NCBI GenBank assembly: GCA_014607495.2
Contig: CP053157.1
Location: 3,100,001-3,164,000, forward strand
Source of the DNA: Carposina sasakii
Lineage: Eukaryota; Arthropoda; Insecta; Lepidoptera; Carposinidae
Reading direction: 5' to 3'
DNA length: 64,000 nucleotides
Shown here: piece by piece, positions 25,772 through 36,076 of the stretch
Layout of the letters: the number at the start of each line of letters is the position of its first letter
Position numbering within the stretch: position 1 is the first letter of the stretch
The notes under the pieces: generated by a model
The model's database searches: none
What the model was told of the DNA's origin: nothing
Seen by the model: the letters and a program-made list of their open reading frames with translations, nothing else
Position numbers and translations under genes: made by a program

Positions 25772-27050
25772 TTAGCAACAATGCAGAATGTAGCTAATGC
25801 GTATTAAGTTTTGGATGTGCAGATTTTGCTCTCACTTTCTTTAAAATCACACTTTTATCTGCGAGCTTTTTAAAGTTAGGAGACAAGGATCGAATTTTTT
25901 GCATTTGGCGAGAATTTCTAAAGAATTTTGGTGATGACAACCGAGCTTCTTGCAATAGGTGGAAATCTGCATTTTTGAAAATTTCCTGTGAGTTAATTAT
26001 GATGTCCTTGTCAAAACATGTAATGTTAATATTTTCAAATTGTATATTTGTCTACTCGAAATCTTGTACAATATTTTGAAAGGTACTTTCACCAATAAAT
26101 TTAATAGTATCAACATCAAAAGATTTATTTTAATTGAAATGCTTTGAGGAACTGGCCACTTTTTCATCGTCGTCATGTTCTAACTGTGTTGCAGATTCTG
26201 TGAACAATTAATAAAATATTATTGCAACAACAAAGATGACAAAACAAAAACAACACACACAACACACCTGACCTATACCTACATAATTACATACAAAACC
26301 ACATACATATACAATACAACCATACAAAACCACCATCGAAAACAAAATAAACATACAAAACCACACATCACATACAAAAAAACCACCACACACAAACAAT
26401 CATACTTAGGTTACATATCAAACCTAGTTAAGAAATATAATTATTTAATACTAAAAATACCTATAATCAAAATACCTATAATCAAAATACCTATAATCAA
26501 TAATCAACAGTTTTAGACATACAAGTAACTTAACATAGCACATAACTTCCCAGTAAATTTCATGCATTTAGAGACAAGTGACTAATATCAATATCATCCA
26601 ATATGCGTCTACGGTCATTTAACACTTAGCTTATTTTGGGTCTTTAGTGTAAAACGGACGAGTGGCAGATGTCTTATCCATTCTTCTTACACATAAACCA
26701 TATAAACAGATACATGACACTTATCTTAGTTTCAAAATAAACCTAGAAGAAGTTAAATGGCATTTGACTCATTTAACAACTGCAGCATAAAAACGGATAA
26801 CTGCCATATATCTCACATAACCTCCGCAGACACAATAATTTCCTATAATAAATATTACATTTTTGGTACATATACATGATTAAATTAATAATTATGAAAT
26901 GTAATAACGTAATAGTTAGTCAGAATACATACCTTTTGTAGTGTTGACTATATTTTGAGTCAAATTTATCAAATCGCCACTTTCAGAAACATCGTGCTTT
27001 TTTCCAATCTTTCCTAATTTTAACAACAGCGCCGCGCCGTTCAAAGACAA
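25772..27050 (-). pseudogene. Decayed two-exon ORF inside the 3.5-kb TIR element
   Basis: Exon A (to 26933) reads LSLNGAALLLKLGKIGKKHD...NIVNTTK and ends at a GTATGT donor. Exon B starts at 26197 after a TTCACAG acceptor. The join is in phase (G|AA), giving TTKESATQLEHDDDEKVASSSKHFN, then a stop, then SFDVDTIKFIGESTFQNIVQDFE, another stop, a frameshift, and an open stretch beginning DKDIIINSQEIFKN and ending in KKVRAKSAHPKLN near 25772. The exon structure and retained coding periodicity suggest a former element-encoded protein, but the family is not recognised. The intron contains the A/C-rich tract at 26225-26400. Confidence 0.4.
26225..26503. repeat. A/C-rich low-complexity tract and 15-bp tandem repeat
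   Basis: 26225-26400 is almost only A and C with scattered T on the plus strand (ACAAAACAAAAACAACACAC). From about 26455 the unit ATACCTATAATCAAA is repeated about three times. Confidence 0.7.
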
Positions 27051-27302
27051 GTGACAGCTCGTGGTTCAGGACGCGAGCGACATCCGGTGTAAATGCGGAT
27101 AAGTAACTTGTCTGCGTTTACGCTGCACAATTCCTGCGCTACCATGTAGTTATCTCATTCTACGCCAAATTATCTCCATAATTAGAAGCTTTTTGCTGAT
27201 TTTGATTTTTGAGGCATATACTTTATGCTTAATAGACATCGTCTATGGAAAAAAAATTTTTTTTGAAAATTTCAGTTGTCCGTATCTACTTAGGCGCCGT
27301 CG

Positions 27303-27572
27303 ATATATAATCACGCCTTTATCCCTTACAGGGTAGGCAGAGCACCAAGGGCCGATAGAACCACATGGTGCCACTTCTGACCAATTTTGAGGGTATAATT
27401 GAAGTTGAGATGTACAAGTTCGGTTAGTATTGACAGGTGGTCAGCCCATCGCCTACAAAACACCAAGACCCTCTTGTCCCTCTACTGATTTGTACAGTAT
27501 GCCCGGAAAGAGAAGTAGCTGTAGTATTATCGTTTTTTTCTGCACTCCCAGAGCAGCATAGAAGAAAAAATT
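27303..27572. repeat. Family B repeat, copy 4
   Basis: Full-length copy beginning immediately at the right end of the 3.5-kb TIR element and ending CCAGAGCAGCATAGAAG. Confidence 0.7.
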
Positions 27573-27933
27573 CTCACTTTTTGCTATGCTTTTCTACATA
27601 ATATTCAGATACACATCGACCATGTTAAGAAAAGCTCTCTTGATAAATCAACCTCGATTACCTTAGCTTCATCTTTGAGCTTATCACGACATTAGTTATG
27701 TCTAGATAAAGAGCCTAGCTTGCATCTGTATCTAGACCAGATCTAGATCAGGGTAATGAGCTATGTGGACTCATTACGTGTAAAACACATATCATCATTA
27801 CATTCCCTTTTGCGTTTCCTGCTTATTTTATCGCAGATTGAAGATATAGTTACCAACATGTTGGTCTATTTATCTATGATATATTAAATTGGAAATTTAC
27901 TCTGTGTGTCTGCCTATCTAAGAATATCTCTAT

Positions 27934-28700
27934 ACAGGGTGTAACAAAAAAGGTATGTTAAGCGATAAAAACAACCCACTGCAGAGAATCTATCCTCAAA
28001 ATTTCAGACTCGAAATAACATGTTTATTTTTCAAGATTGTATGAACATTCCCGAGTTGGTTAGGAATTCTCCATACTATATAGAAAAATGAACATGTGAT
28101 TTCGGGTCTCAAATTTTGTGGAAAGGCTCTTGATAGTGGGCTCTATTTATTTATTGAGAAAACCAACAGCGTTACAAATCATTAAACTATAGTACATAAT
28201 ATTCAAAAATAAGGCCAATGACAGGTTTTCCTGATTATGCTTAAAATTAGCAAGCAGGCAGTGGCGGGAAACTCGATTACTAGTTAAGTAAAACTAACTT
28301 AGTTGTACCTACAAATTAAAATAAACAGTATTTAACTATAAAATAAACTTACGGTACCTATAACATACTATAATAGCTACTATGGTATATAATATTATAT
28401 ATATATATACACACCCATATACATACACATACATACATATTCATAAATGCAACATATACACAAATATGTATATATAAAGATATAGAAGAAAATAAACTAC
28501 TTACATAAACTATGCAACGCTAATAAAAATAGTAAAAGGATTGTGCTAAACGTGGCCTAGGGATCTTACTCGCGTTCTCGCGGAAGTGATCACACTTGTA
28601 TGAACGTAAGAGGCAAGAAAAATTCTAAAAACGGCAAGCAAATCGAGGATATATCTATGCATAGCTTTTCGCTTAACATACCCTTTTTGATACACTCTGT
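27934..28700. mobile_element. Palindromic MITE (ACAGGGTGTAAC family), copy 3, split by a LINE
   Basis: Left two thirds 27934-28142, right end 28658-28700 (TTCGCTTAACATACCC...TACACTCTGT). The intervening ~515 bp is the LINE 3' end described separately. Confidence 0.7.
28143..28660 (-). mobile_element. 5'-truncated LINE 3' end inserted in a palindromic MITE
   Basis: Begins on the plus strand with TATTTATTTATTGAGAAAA, the reverse of an (AAAT)n tail, and resembles 44105-44200. It splits a MITE whose left part ends near 28142 and whose right end resumes at about 28658 (CATAGCTTTTCGCTTAAC). A (TA)n-rich stretch lies at 28390-28480. Confidence 0.55.
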
Positions 28701-29568
28701 TAAACGTTACTGAATAGAAGAATAAGAAAGAACCTAGCGAAAATTTCTGCAACTTTGAATATAAAGAAACCAAATGCACATGGCTGTACTCCGAAAATGG
28801 AGTAGCCAGACCCGCAAGATCTCGAGGAAGATCCTTACAGCCACACTTAGCATAACAAAACACAATATTAAAAAACTATAAATATATTTAATGATCTCAG
28901 AAAATAGGATCAGTTCATATCTGACGGAAGATGCGTCGAGGTATCTCCAGGTATAGGCAAACGTACGCTCGACGCACTAACGTATCATCGGTTGCGTGTG
29001 AACGGTTGTTGTACTCGTATGTACCTATATGCACGACGATTTAAGGGACTATGCTGATAATTGAAGTTTGATAGAATTAAATAAAGGAAAGACTTTGTAT
29101 GACCAAAATGGTGACGATTTATTCTTTTTTAAAAGTAACAGAAAAAAGGTGTTTCCACACCGTAGGCATAAAAACTATTTTATGTTGCCAACCAACAACG
29201 GTCGAGTGTTTTTCTATACATTTTGTCTGTTCTGGCGTTACGCGACCGATAATACGCGACGCATGTTCCGTCAGAAATGAACCGACCCTTGAGGTTCTTT
29301 ATGCTAGTCCTTATTCGTTTTTAACTAATACCATAACTGACTCTATGACAGATTTTGATCGACAGGGGCTTAATTTTAACTAACCAATCATGAAACGTCT
29401 ATGAGTGCGGCTGTAAATTACCTACTTTGACGATTATGGGACCACCTCAGGAAATACTATTTACGAAATGACGGTACTTTAGCTAACAAGAATCATCGAA
29501 AACATTTGTTTGACGGTTGTCCCCGTAGTATTACTAGAGCCAGCCGATCGTGACCCTAACGGTAATAT
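28701..29568. other. Intergenic, repeat remnants
   Basis: Inverted family A remnant at 28780-28862. Beyond it nothing is recognised. Confidence 0.5.
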
Positions 29569-29944
29569 ACAGGGTTAATTTTAAAACATCAATAACTTCG
29601 CAAGACTAGGTAGCTACTCGTACCATCATAATTAACAACATTTATTCCACGAGTTTTGATAATTTGTCACATTTTACTTCCATACAAAAATAAATATCAA
29701 TTTAATATTACCTCTGAACTGAGGCGCGCACGATCGCGGGCGTCAACCTTTTCGTATACCTACGAATGGAACATAGACTTACAAATGTCACGATAGTACA
29801 ATTACAACCTTGGAAAATGATTTTTAAAATAATGTATTGAGTTATGTATGATAAAATTGATAAAACTCGTAGAACAAATGTTATTGTTTATGATTTTAGC
29901 TATCTAGTCCTGCGAGGTTATTGATGTTTTAAAATTAACCCTGT
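29569..29944. mobile_element. MITE with ~50-bp near-perfect terminal inverted repeats
   Basis: ACAGGGTTAATTTTAAAACA...AAGACTAGGTAGCTA at the left is mirrored by TAGCTATCTAGTCCTGCGAGG...AACCCTGT at the right; 376 bp, flanked by AT/TA. No coding sequence. The close arm identity suggests a relatively recent insertion. Confidence 0.8.
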
Positions 29945-30109
29945 ATAAATATACACATGGGTGTGTTCGCAAATGGGGTAACAAGAACTGCAGATTACAA
30001 AGGATATAAGATCAGTGATAAGTTGCTAGCCTTTTTTTTATCAAGGTCTTTTTTATCTTTCATTTTTGTTTACGACTTCATTTTGAAATTGCTGCCGAAT
30101 TGTCCCTAC

Positions 30110-30370
30110 TGTGCTAGCTCAGCCTTAGGGTACCCCGAAAAATCTCTATTGAGGGATCGCCCGCCACCGGGCCCTATACCCTCCGCTGACCCTCGGATCT
30201 GCCTACTCATGATCACGAACACAAGACACTACAGTCGCAACGAGAAGCCAGATCCAAGCACCTAGCATGCAACCATAAATACATAGCTGCTAATCCGAAA
30301 ACCAATTAAAATTTTAATCGACATATGTTTCGCCAACACCCGTGGCATCATCAGGATTAGTTTTCCATGT
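30110..30370 (-). mobile_element. Retroelement terminal segment carrying a hammerhead ribozyme (Penelope-like type suspected)
   Basis: Inverted relative to 58893-59105 and sharing words such as GTTGCATGCTAGGTGCT, GATCCGAGGGTCAG and GGAGGGT-TAGGGCCCGGTGG. The minus-strand start carries the hammerhead motif. No RT or GIY-YIG coding was found here. Assignment to Penelope-like elements rests on the published link between that class and hammerhead motifs. Confidence 0.5.
30315..30359 (-). ncRNA. Hammerhead ribozyme (type I topology), core intact
   Basis: On the minus strand, stem I UAAUC (30359-30355) leads to the conserved CUGAUGA (30354-30348). Stem II GCCA/UGGC with a CGGGUGU loop follows, then GAAA (30331-30328), a tiny stem III (ACA-UA-UGU) and the cleavage triplet GUC (cut after 30320), then GAUUA closing stem I. 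All core bases fit the hammerhead consensus. The very short stem III matches motifs reported in Penelope-like retroelements, which act best as dimers. Self-cleavage is inferred. Confidence 0.7.
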
Positions 30371-30533
30371 TAGTTCTATCTACCGAACCAACTAACTAAC
30401 AACTAAAACCAATGTATTGCAAATCATTTTTATACCCTCAATCAAAATATAAAATAAAAAATGTTAATACCTACATATTAGTTTAGAAATGTAAAATTAT
30501 TATAGATAAATAAATATTAAAAATATACATTAG

Positions 30534-30620
30534 TTATTAATTGTTAAATTATTAGAAGAAAAATAAATATTTAATATTTTTATAAATTTATTTTTCTTCT
30601 AATAATTTAACAATTAATAA
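30534..30620. repeat. Perfect 35-bp inverted repeat (hairpin)
   Basis: Arms 30534-30568 and 30586-30620 are exact reverse complements with a 17-bp spacer. Arms contain ATTATTAGAAGAAAAAT. Very AT-rich. Confidence 0.85.
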
Positions 30621-30934
30621 TAGAGATTTGAACTTCCGAATAGTGACGCCTGATACAATTCAATACCCCGAAAAATAATGACATAGGTATATAATCACAG
30701 TGTAATTGAAAACCTTTTAAAATATTTTTTTATAAGATTTAAAGCTTACATGAGCATATTAAAATGATATTTATGTTTATTGTAAAGGTTTTTAACGAGC
30801 TGACGATTTGATATCTCCATACATGATTAGAGGAGTCAGTTATTATATTTATTATTTCCTGCAATAAAATAAGTACTTAGGTATTTATTACATACTTAAA
30901 CTGACACCTTAGTTAATATCTGTATATCTTCTTC

Positions 30935-31190
30935 TTCAGCCTATTGCAGTCCACTGCTGGACGTAGGCCTCCCCCTGGGCACGCCACAAGGCTACTGCCA
31001 CAGGGGGGTTTTACCCATAGTCACCACGCTGGCCAAGCGGGTTGGTGACCGCAGTGTGATTTTCGGACTATGTTGTCAGTACGGGTGGCGCTGCTGCCCA
31101 CCTCCCGGAAACCCTGAATCGCCTCGTACGATACCCACGGGTCGGCAGGGGTGGTACAAACTCTACTCTGCCGGCACCACGCGACTAAAT
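30935..31190 (-). repeat. Family C repeat, copy 3
   Basis: Complete copy with CTTCTTCTTCAG tail side and CCGGCACCACGCGAC end. Confidence 0.7.
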
Positions 31191-31363
31191 CTGTATATAC
31201 AAGTTTAATACTAACGCTACTATATCTATAAAGACATACACAAGCATAATATTTATGTTGTGGCCTCATTGAATTGGCCATAAAAGTTCAATATTCATTA
31301 CCTATGACACTATTTATATTATATTGGTCTACATAAATGCCTACATACAGAAAGCTGTCATCT

Positions 31364-31690
31364 TCTATCTATACATATAATAAAAATGTAACGGATCGCT
31401 GTCTGTACATGGAAGATATATGAGAAAAAATATTATAGGAGACCTTTATCAACGCAATAGTACCCAAAACAATGATCTTTGGAATTTTTGTCTGTTTGTC
31501 TGTGCGTTTGTGCACGCTAATCTCAGAAACGGCTGAACTGATTTCGATGCAGTTTTCAGGAATATATTGTGACAGGTCCCACTTAACATATAGGCTACTT
31601 TTTATCCCGTGAAAATGTTTTTATCCCGGATAATTTCGACATTTTGTTTTTTCTGTAGTCCACGCGGAAGGAGTCGCGGGCGTCCACTAG
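31364..31690 (+). mobile_element. Helitron-like non-autonomous element (Lep1 type), copy 4
   Basis: Complete copy; TCTATCTATACATATAATAA start, 3' end GGGCGTCCACTAG at 31690. One hairpin arm base is changed (GGAAGG instead of GGACGG). A dispersed repeat starts immediately after the 3' end. Confidence 0.8.
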
Positions 31691-31852
31691 TCGCAAATAA
31701 GGTAGCCAGAACTCCATGATCAAGAAGGACATCGTACATCCACGTTAAGCCTTATCGTCTGAGATAACGCCCCTTAGTTCTATAGTCGACTCTTGCAATA
31801 TGGAAGGAGATGCAGCTAATGTATTCTAGTGAAGGCCCGCATCAGCACATGA
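31691..31852 (-). repeat. Family A repeat, copy 3
   Basis: Inverted copy beginning right after Helitron-like copy 4; ends GTGAAGGCCCGCATCAGCAC. Confidence 0.65.
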
Positions 31853-32404
31853 AAGTTACACAGTTTATAATTTGCTGAAATGTAGCATTTGAAGTTGGTG
31901 TAAAAAAGGAAATGAAGATAACGTGACGCATAGAACACGGGCGAGGAATTCCGATCATGTAAATAAAGATCGTCGCGTGTCGATAAACTTGGCTAAACTG
32001 GACATATGTCTCCATCTTAACGAAATATCTAATGAGCGTATGATGATAATAAAAATGCTGAAGATGAAGGAAGCACAGAATTTTTTTTTTAATAGGTAAG
32101 GCAAGTAGACAAGCGTCTATAGATGCAAAGCGGTGATGCGGTCAGGGGCGGAGTATGCTTGGAACTTGGAGGTTATTTGATTGAAAATTCTAAAATTAAT
32201 TAATTCTAATTTTTAAACTACAGATTAGAAAATAATGAAAGTATTCATCGATCATTTGATGGAGATCTTTCATCATCATCTTTCCGCCCTTATCCCATTA
32301 TTTAGGTACCTATATATCATATGGTATGGTCGGCGCAATATGGTTTTTTTAAAACTCATATTGACTTTATTTGGCTTTTAATTGGCTGTCAGAATTAAGG
32401 CTCG

Positions 32405-32600
32405 AGCACACCGGATGCGTATGCGTGCACGTAAGCGTAGACGTACACCTACCTCTGAGTTTAATGTATAGAACTGTCACCGCTTGACGTCTATGCTTAC
32501 GTCTACGCATATGCATCCGGTCTGCACATGCCTATACAGTTCCATACATTACAACTCAGAGGTACGTATACGTCTCCGCTTACGTGCACGCACACGCATG
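32405..32600. repeat. CpG-rich complex palindrome
   Basis: Runs of CGTA/ACGT-type words: GTGCACGTAAGCGTAGACGT on the left recurs inverted (ACGTCTCCGCTTACGTGCAC type) on the right, with CTCTGAG/CTCAGAG arms and a further inverted unit GACGTCTATGCTTACGTC in the centre. Looks like a foldback MITE. Confidence 0.6.
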
Positions 32601-32823
32601 GTTTTTAAAAAAACTTTTTCTATCATTTAGGTATCTGATTAGATGTTACAGTGAATTATCTTGATAAATTGACCGTATTCCCGGGTCCTACTTCCCGTAA
32701 TTTCAGCAATGACAATCATAACGATGACTAACGGCGTAAAGAAGTCCACTTTTTTCTCATGCATTTTATCTAGATGGGAAATCTACTTAAACCGCTGGCA
32801 AGGTAACATCTATTTGTAATCTA

Positions 32824-33161
32824 TCTTCTATACGTATAATAAATTACAATTTCGATCGAAGTTTGTGAACGCTAATATCGGAAACGGCTGGACCGATTTC
32901 GATGCGTTTTTAGGAATATATTGTGACAATGTATTTGCGTTACAATTTAGATCGCGTTTTTATAATTTGTATAGTTTAAGTTGCATGGAATTGTAATGTG
33001 TAGTGTGTGAGAAATAAATAAATAAATAAAAAAAATAAATAGACAGGTCCCACTTAACATATAGGCTATTTTTTATCCCGGGAAAATGTTATTATCCCGG
33101 ATATTTTCGACATTTTGTTTTTACTGCTGTCCACGCGGACGGAGTCGCGGGCGTCCACTAG
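32824..33161 (+). mobile_element. Helitron-like element (Lep1 type), copy 5, with internal insertion
   Basis: The left part lacks the stretch with ATGTAACGGATCGCTGTC. At 32929-33041 a 113-bp foreign piece with an (AAAT)n-rich end separates two GACA words. The right part ends normally in the hairpin and CTAG (33158-33161). Confidence 0.75.
32929..33041 (+). mobile_element. Short retroelement tail inserted in Helitron-like copy 5
   Basis: Insert ends in GAAATAAATAAATAAATAAA and a further A-rich run and is flanked by GACA (32925-32928, 33042-33045). The tail and short duplication point to LINE-mediated retroposition of a 5'-truncated piece. Confidence 0.6.
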
Positions 33162-34124
33162 TGAATAATATTCCGAATAACTCCAGACTATGGGATCTTG
33201 TATTAAAATTTTGAAATGGCCATTAATTTAATGCAGCTTTTACGTCTTCAAGCATCTAGGTAGGTTTTTAGGAAATCATGTTTTGTGAGGATACTAGGTA
33301 TAATAAAGTACTATACTTAGATAGGCCTAAACATTAGGATAAGGGGTTTCGTAAATCGTCATCTTACTGCGACCTTAGAAGTAGTTTTCAAATGTTTACA
33401 CCTTAGATAGATTTCCGTTTCTACTCCACGTTTAATATTAGAGTACAATTTTGAGCATTCTCCTTTTGGGTGTAGAGTTTTTAGCATTCTCCTTTTATCC
33501 GATTAATTAGGGTGTATTTGAGAGTGTTGATGTACAACATCAGTAATGTTGGGTGTCCGCGGTATCATCTGAGCTGTGTACGTTAATAACCAGTGTAGGT
33601 TACACTTACACTCATTATCATTATGTGCCTTGAGAATGTTAGAGAGTGGAGTAAGCTCTTTAGTAAGTGCACATACCTACAAGAAATATGTAGTACTTTC
33701 CTATTTTTTTTTAAATAAGAACGAGTTCATTATTAGATAGGTTACCATAAGATAGGTAACTAGTTAGGACTAAGTTAGATAAAAAACTATGTAATTACTA
33801 GAATATTATGATGAATCGCCGTAATAAATTTTAATTAAAACTACTTATAAAAATGTATAAGTACTTAATGTACATACTTAATTAATAAAAGTACTTATAA
33901 ATCCTTGAACTTTTATAGAGTTGTAGAGACATTAACGAAAGCTCCGAAAAGTTTACGAGAGGTAAGAAAAGTTACTTATTATTAATTACAGATAAGTCAC
34001 TTACGTACTTATTTACTAATATTATGTTTTACATAGCTACTTACCGACCTGTCTACTTATTTAACCCCGCAAAAAATACAATGTAAGTGATAATTATTTG
34101 TAATTTTCAAAAATTCACTAAATA
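33162..34124. other. Intergenic, nothing recognised
   Basis: AT-rich sequence without coding signal or recognised repeat. Confidence 0.55.
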
Positions 34125-34380
34125 GACTCACCTCACAAAATTCCGCATGCTGGCTGCTTTACAAACGTAAAAAAAAACACTTCGAAATTCAAACACTCGA
34201 GTTTGCAATCGTTCGCAAACGTGACGTGCGTTCGCGTGCGCGCCCGGCGAAGGCAACGATCGGTCTGTCCGGTGAACTACGCCTGCATTCGCTCTTGAGT
34301 TGAGCTTCACTTGCATGTGCATTTTTCATCAATCTCGAATGCGGTCAGAGACCAACCATGGTTTTTATGGAGAAAGCCAA
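34125..34380 (-). promoter_or_regulatory. Candidate promoter / non-coding first exon of an unseen minus-strand gene
   Basis: A GC- and CpG-rich island in AT-rich DNA (GTTCGCGTGCGCGCCCGGCG) ends on the minus strand in a near-consensus donor TGAG|GTGAGT (about 34133-34126). No downstream coding exon was found, so this is only a suggestion. Confidence 0.3.
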
Positions 34381-34689
34381 CTAAAGCGAGTGTCGATATT
34401 CGACACGGTGCGATTTGGACGTGTCAATCTGTATCTTTTTGTCGTAAGAAATGAGTTTTGAAATGAGACATTAAAGGGCTTCCGGTTTTGTCGAGACTTT
34501 TTTGCTTGAGTTTTCGACAGTGTGTAAGTAAGCATATTCAAAATATTGATAATTGAATAACATTGATGTTATTGTGCTCCTGTCTACATGTAGAACAAGC
34601 CGAAATATTTTCTAGCCCAGTAGTGTAAGTACTGAAAAAATCTAAGTATGTACAATAACATCCACAATTTCGCATATTTCACAGACTTG

Positions 34690-34814
34690 ATATTACTTGA
34701 TCTCAACTATACCCTTAAAATAGGTCAGAAGTGGCACCATGTGGTCCTATCGGCCCTTGGTGCTCTGCCTACACCGTAAGGGATAATGGCGTGATTATAT
34801 GTATGTATGTATGT
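34690..34814. repeat. Family B repeat, copy 5 (partial, inverted)
   Basis: AAGTGGCACCATGTGGTCC to GTGATTATATGTATGTATGT. Confidence 0.6.
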
Positions 34815-35992
34815 TGATATCTACTTAAGTCATTTAATTATTATAAATTAAGTTACATAACTTATATATTATAATATATGTATAATTAATTTAATTTAGA
34901 TTTATCGACTAGTAATTAGTAGGTTTCTGTATAGATTTCTGTGTACGAAACTTATAATCTCAAATAGACATAAAGAGGGGGTATTATAATAACATCGTTT
35001 TATCAAAATCATTACTCACACTTTTTGATGCAATTATTTATGCATTAGAGCCTTAACAAGCAGTGAAAGCGGAGAAAGATTCTGTAATCACAAAAAAAAC
35101 ATAATTTGAGAACTAAACGATGTAGGTACTGAACAGTTTAGGAAGATCACAATGTCGAGATTACGATAATTTATTACACATGTAACTAACTAGCAATAAC
35201 TATTGCAGACAAATTTTACTGAAGTTTGCTGTACGAAGGTGGAGTATCGAACATCTGAACGACATTACAAAAGAAGTTTAACGGAATTTATTTTATGACA
35301 CCATTTTCAGAACCTGTGAATCTAGTCCTGCGCTGAACTGGAATCCCCAAGTAAAGCATAATAAACAGTGTGGCCGCCCTGAGCAGATCATCGCATAGGC
35401 GAAACCTGGAGAAGACCGAATGGGATGGCGGCGTACTGCGGAACCCCTCTGCCTCATCTAAGACACACAGGACCTTAATTCAAGTAAGTCAACTTAAGTA
35501 AAGAAATATAGTCTAAGATAGGCACCTACAATTTAAAATTACTTTGCTACATTTCCCACTAGATTCGTACCCGAAAAGTGGCAGTACGTTCACCCTTTGC
35601 CAAACGGAATTCAACTGCTACTTTGGTGAAAAGCGGGTAGATTGCACACGTCTATCTTTCTAGGAGATACCTAATAGCCAAGCCTAGTATGTACCTATAT
35701 GTAAACATACTTTATTAGCTAGACTAATCTTCGCCTCTATTAACATAGGCTACTTGTTTGCCAAGTGTAAGAGGCATGGCGAAAATGTCTTGTTATGATG
35801 TTAACTACATTATGCTGGACTAAAAAAGCGCCACCTACCTTCTATGTAAATATAGTGTTCTCAAAATGTAAATTTATTTAAGATTTATTTGCACATGGCC
35901 TACAATCTTACAATGGCTAAAATAGAATCTGTCAGCTGTCAAAACAGATTTTGTTAAAAAGCTTTGTTTTGCTGCCCTAGAAGTACGTATTC
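34815..35992. other. Intergenic, nothing recognised
   Basis: AT-rich. The stretch 35330-35460 is less AT-rich and may be LINE-derived (GAAGACCGAATGGGATGGCG), but no frame was confirmed. Confidence 0.5.
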
Positions 35993-36076
35993 TATACTAT
36001 ACGCCAACACTCCTGGCACGCGCTGTCATATAACGTTCTATGACTTTGTGTGCCAGGAGGGTTGGCGTATAGTATA
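35993..36076. repeat. 26-bp inverted repeat (25/26), hairpin MITE
   Basis: Arms 35993-36018 (TATACTATACGCCAAC...) and 36051-36076 pair with one mismatch around a 32-bp spacer. Confidence 0.8.

Larger units (their letters stand above)
23833..27302 (-). mobile_element. 3.5-kb DNA transposon with 23-bp perfect terminal inverted repeats
   Basis: The 23-bp left end (23833-23855, starting CGACGGCGCCTAAG) recurs exactly inverted at 27280-27302, and both continue with near-matching AACTGAAA. ATATAT flanks both sides, so a short AT target duplication is possible but ambiguous. The inside is AT-rich, with a decayed minus-strand gene on the right and a plus-strand LINE fragment in the middle. The superfamily was not identified; P-element-like lengths fit the TIR size but no diagnostic motif was seen. 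Confidence 0.6.

Noticed and set aside
26208..26399. Minus-strand Cys/Val/Phe-rich ORF
   Set aside because: Produced by the A/C-rich low-complexity tract, inside an inferred intron.
26225..26503. CRISPR-like direct repeats
   Set aside because: The 15-bp units are directly tandem without spacers, and the organism is an animal.
28546..28863. 105-codon minus-strand ORF
   Set aside because: Spans the joint of a LINE 3' end, MITE end and family A remnant; a chimera with no consistent homology.
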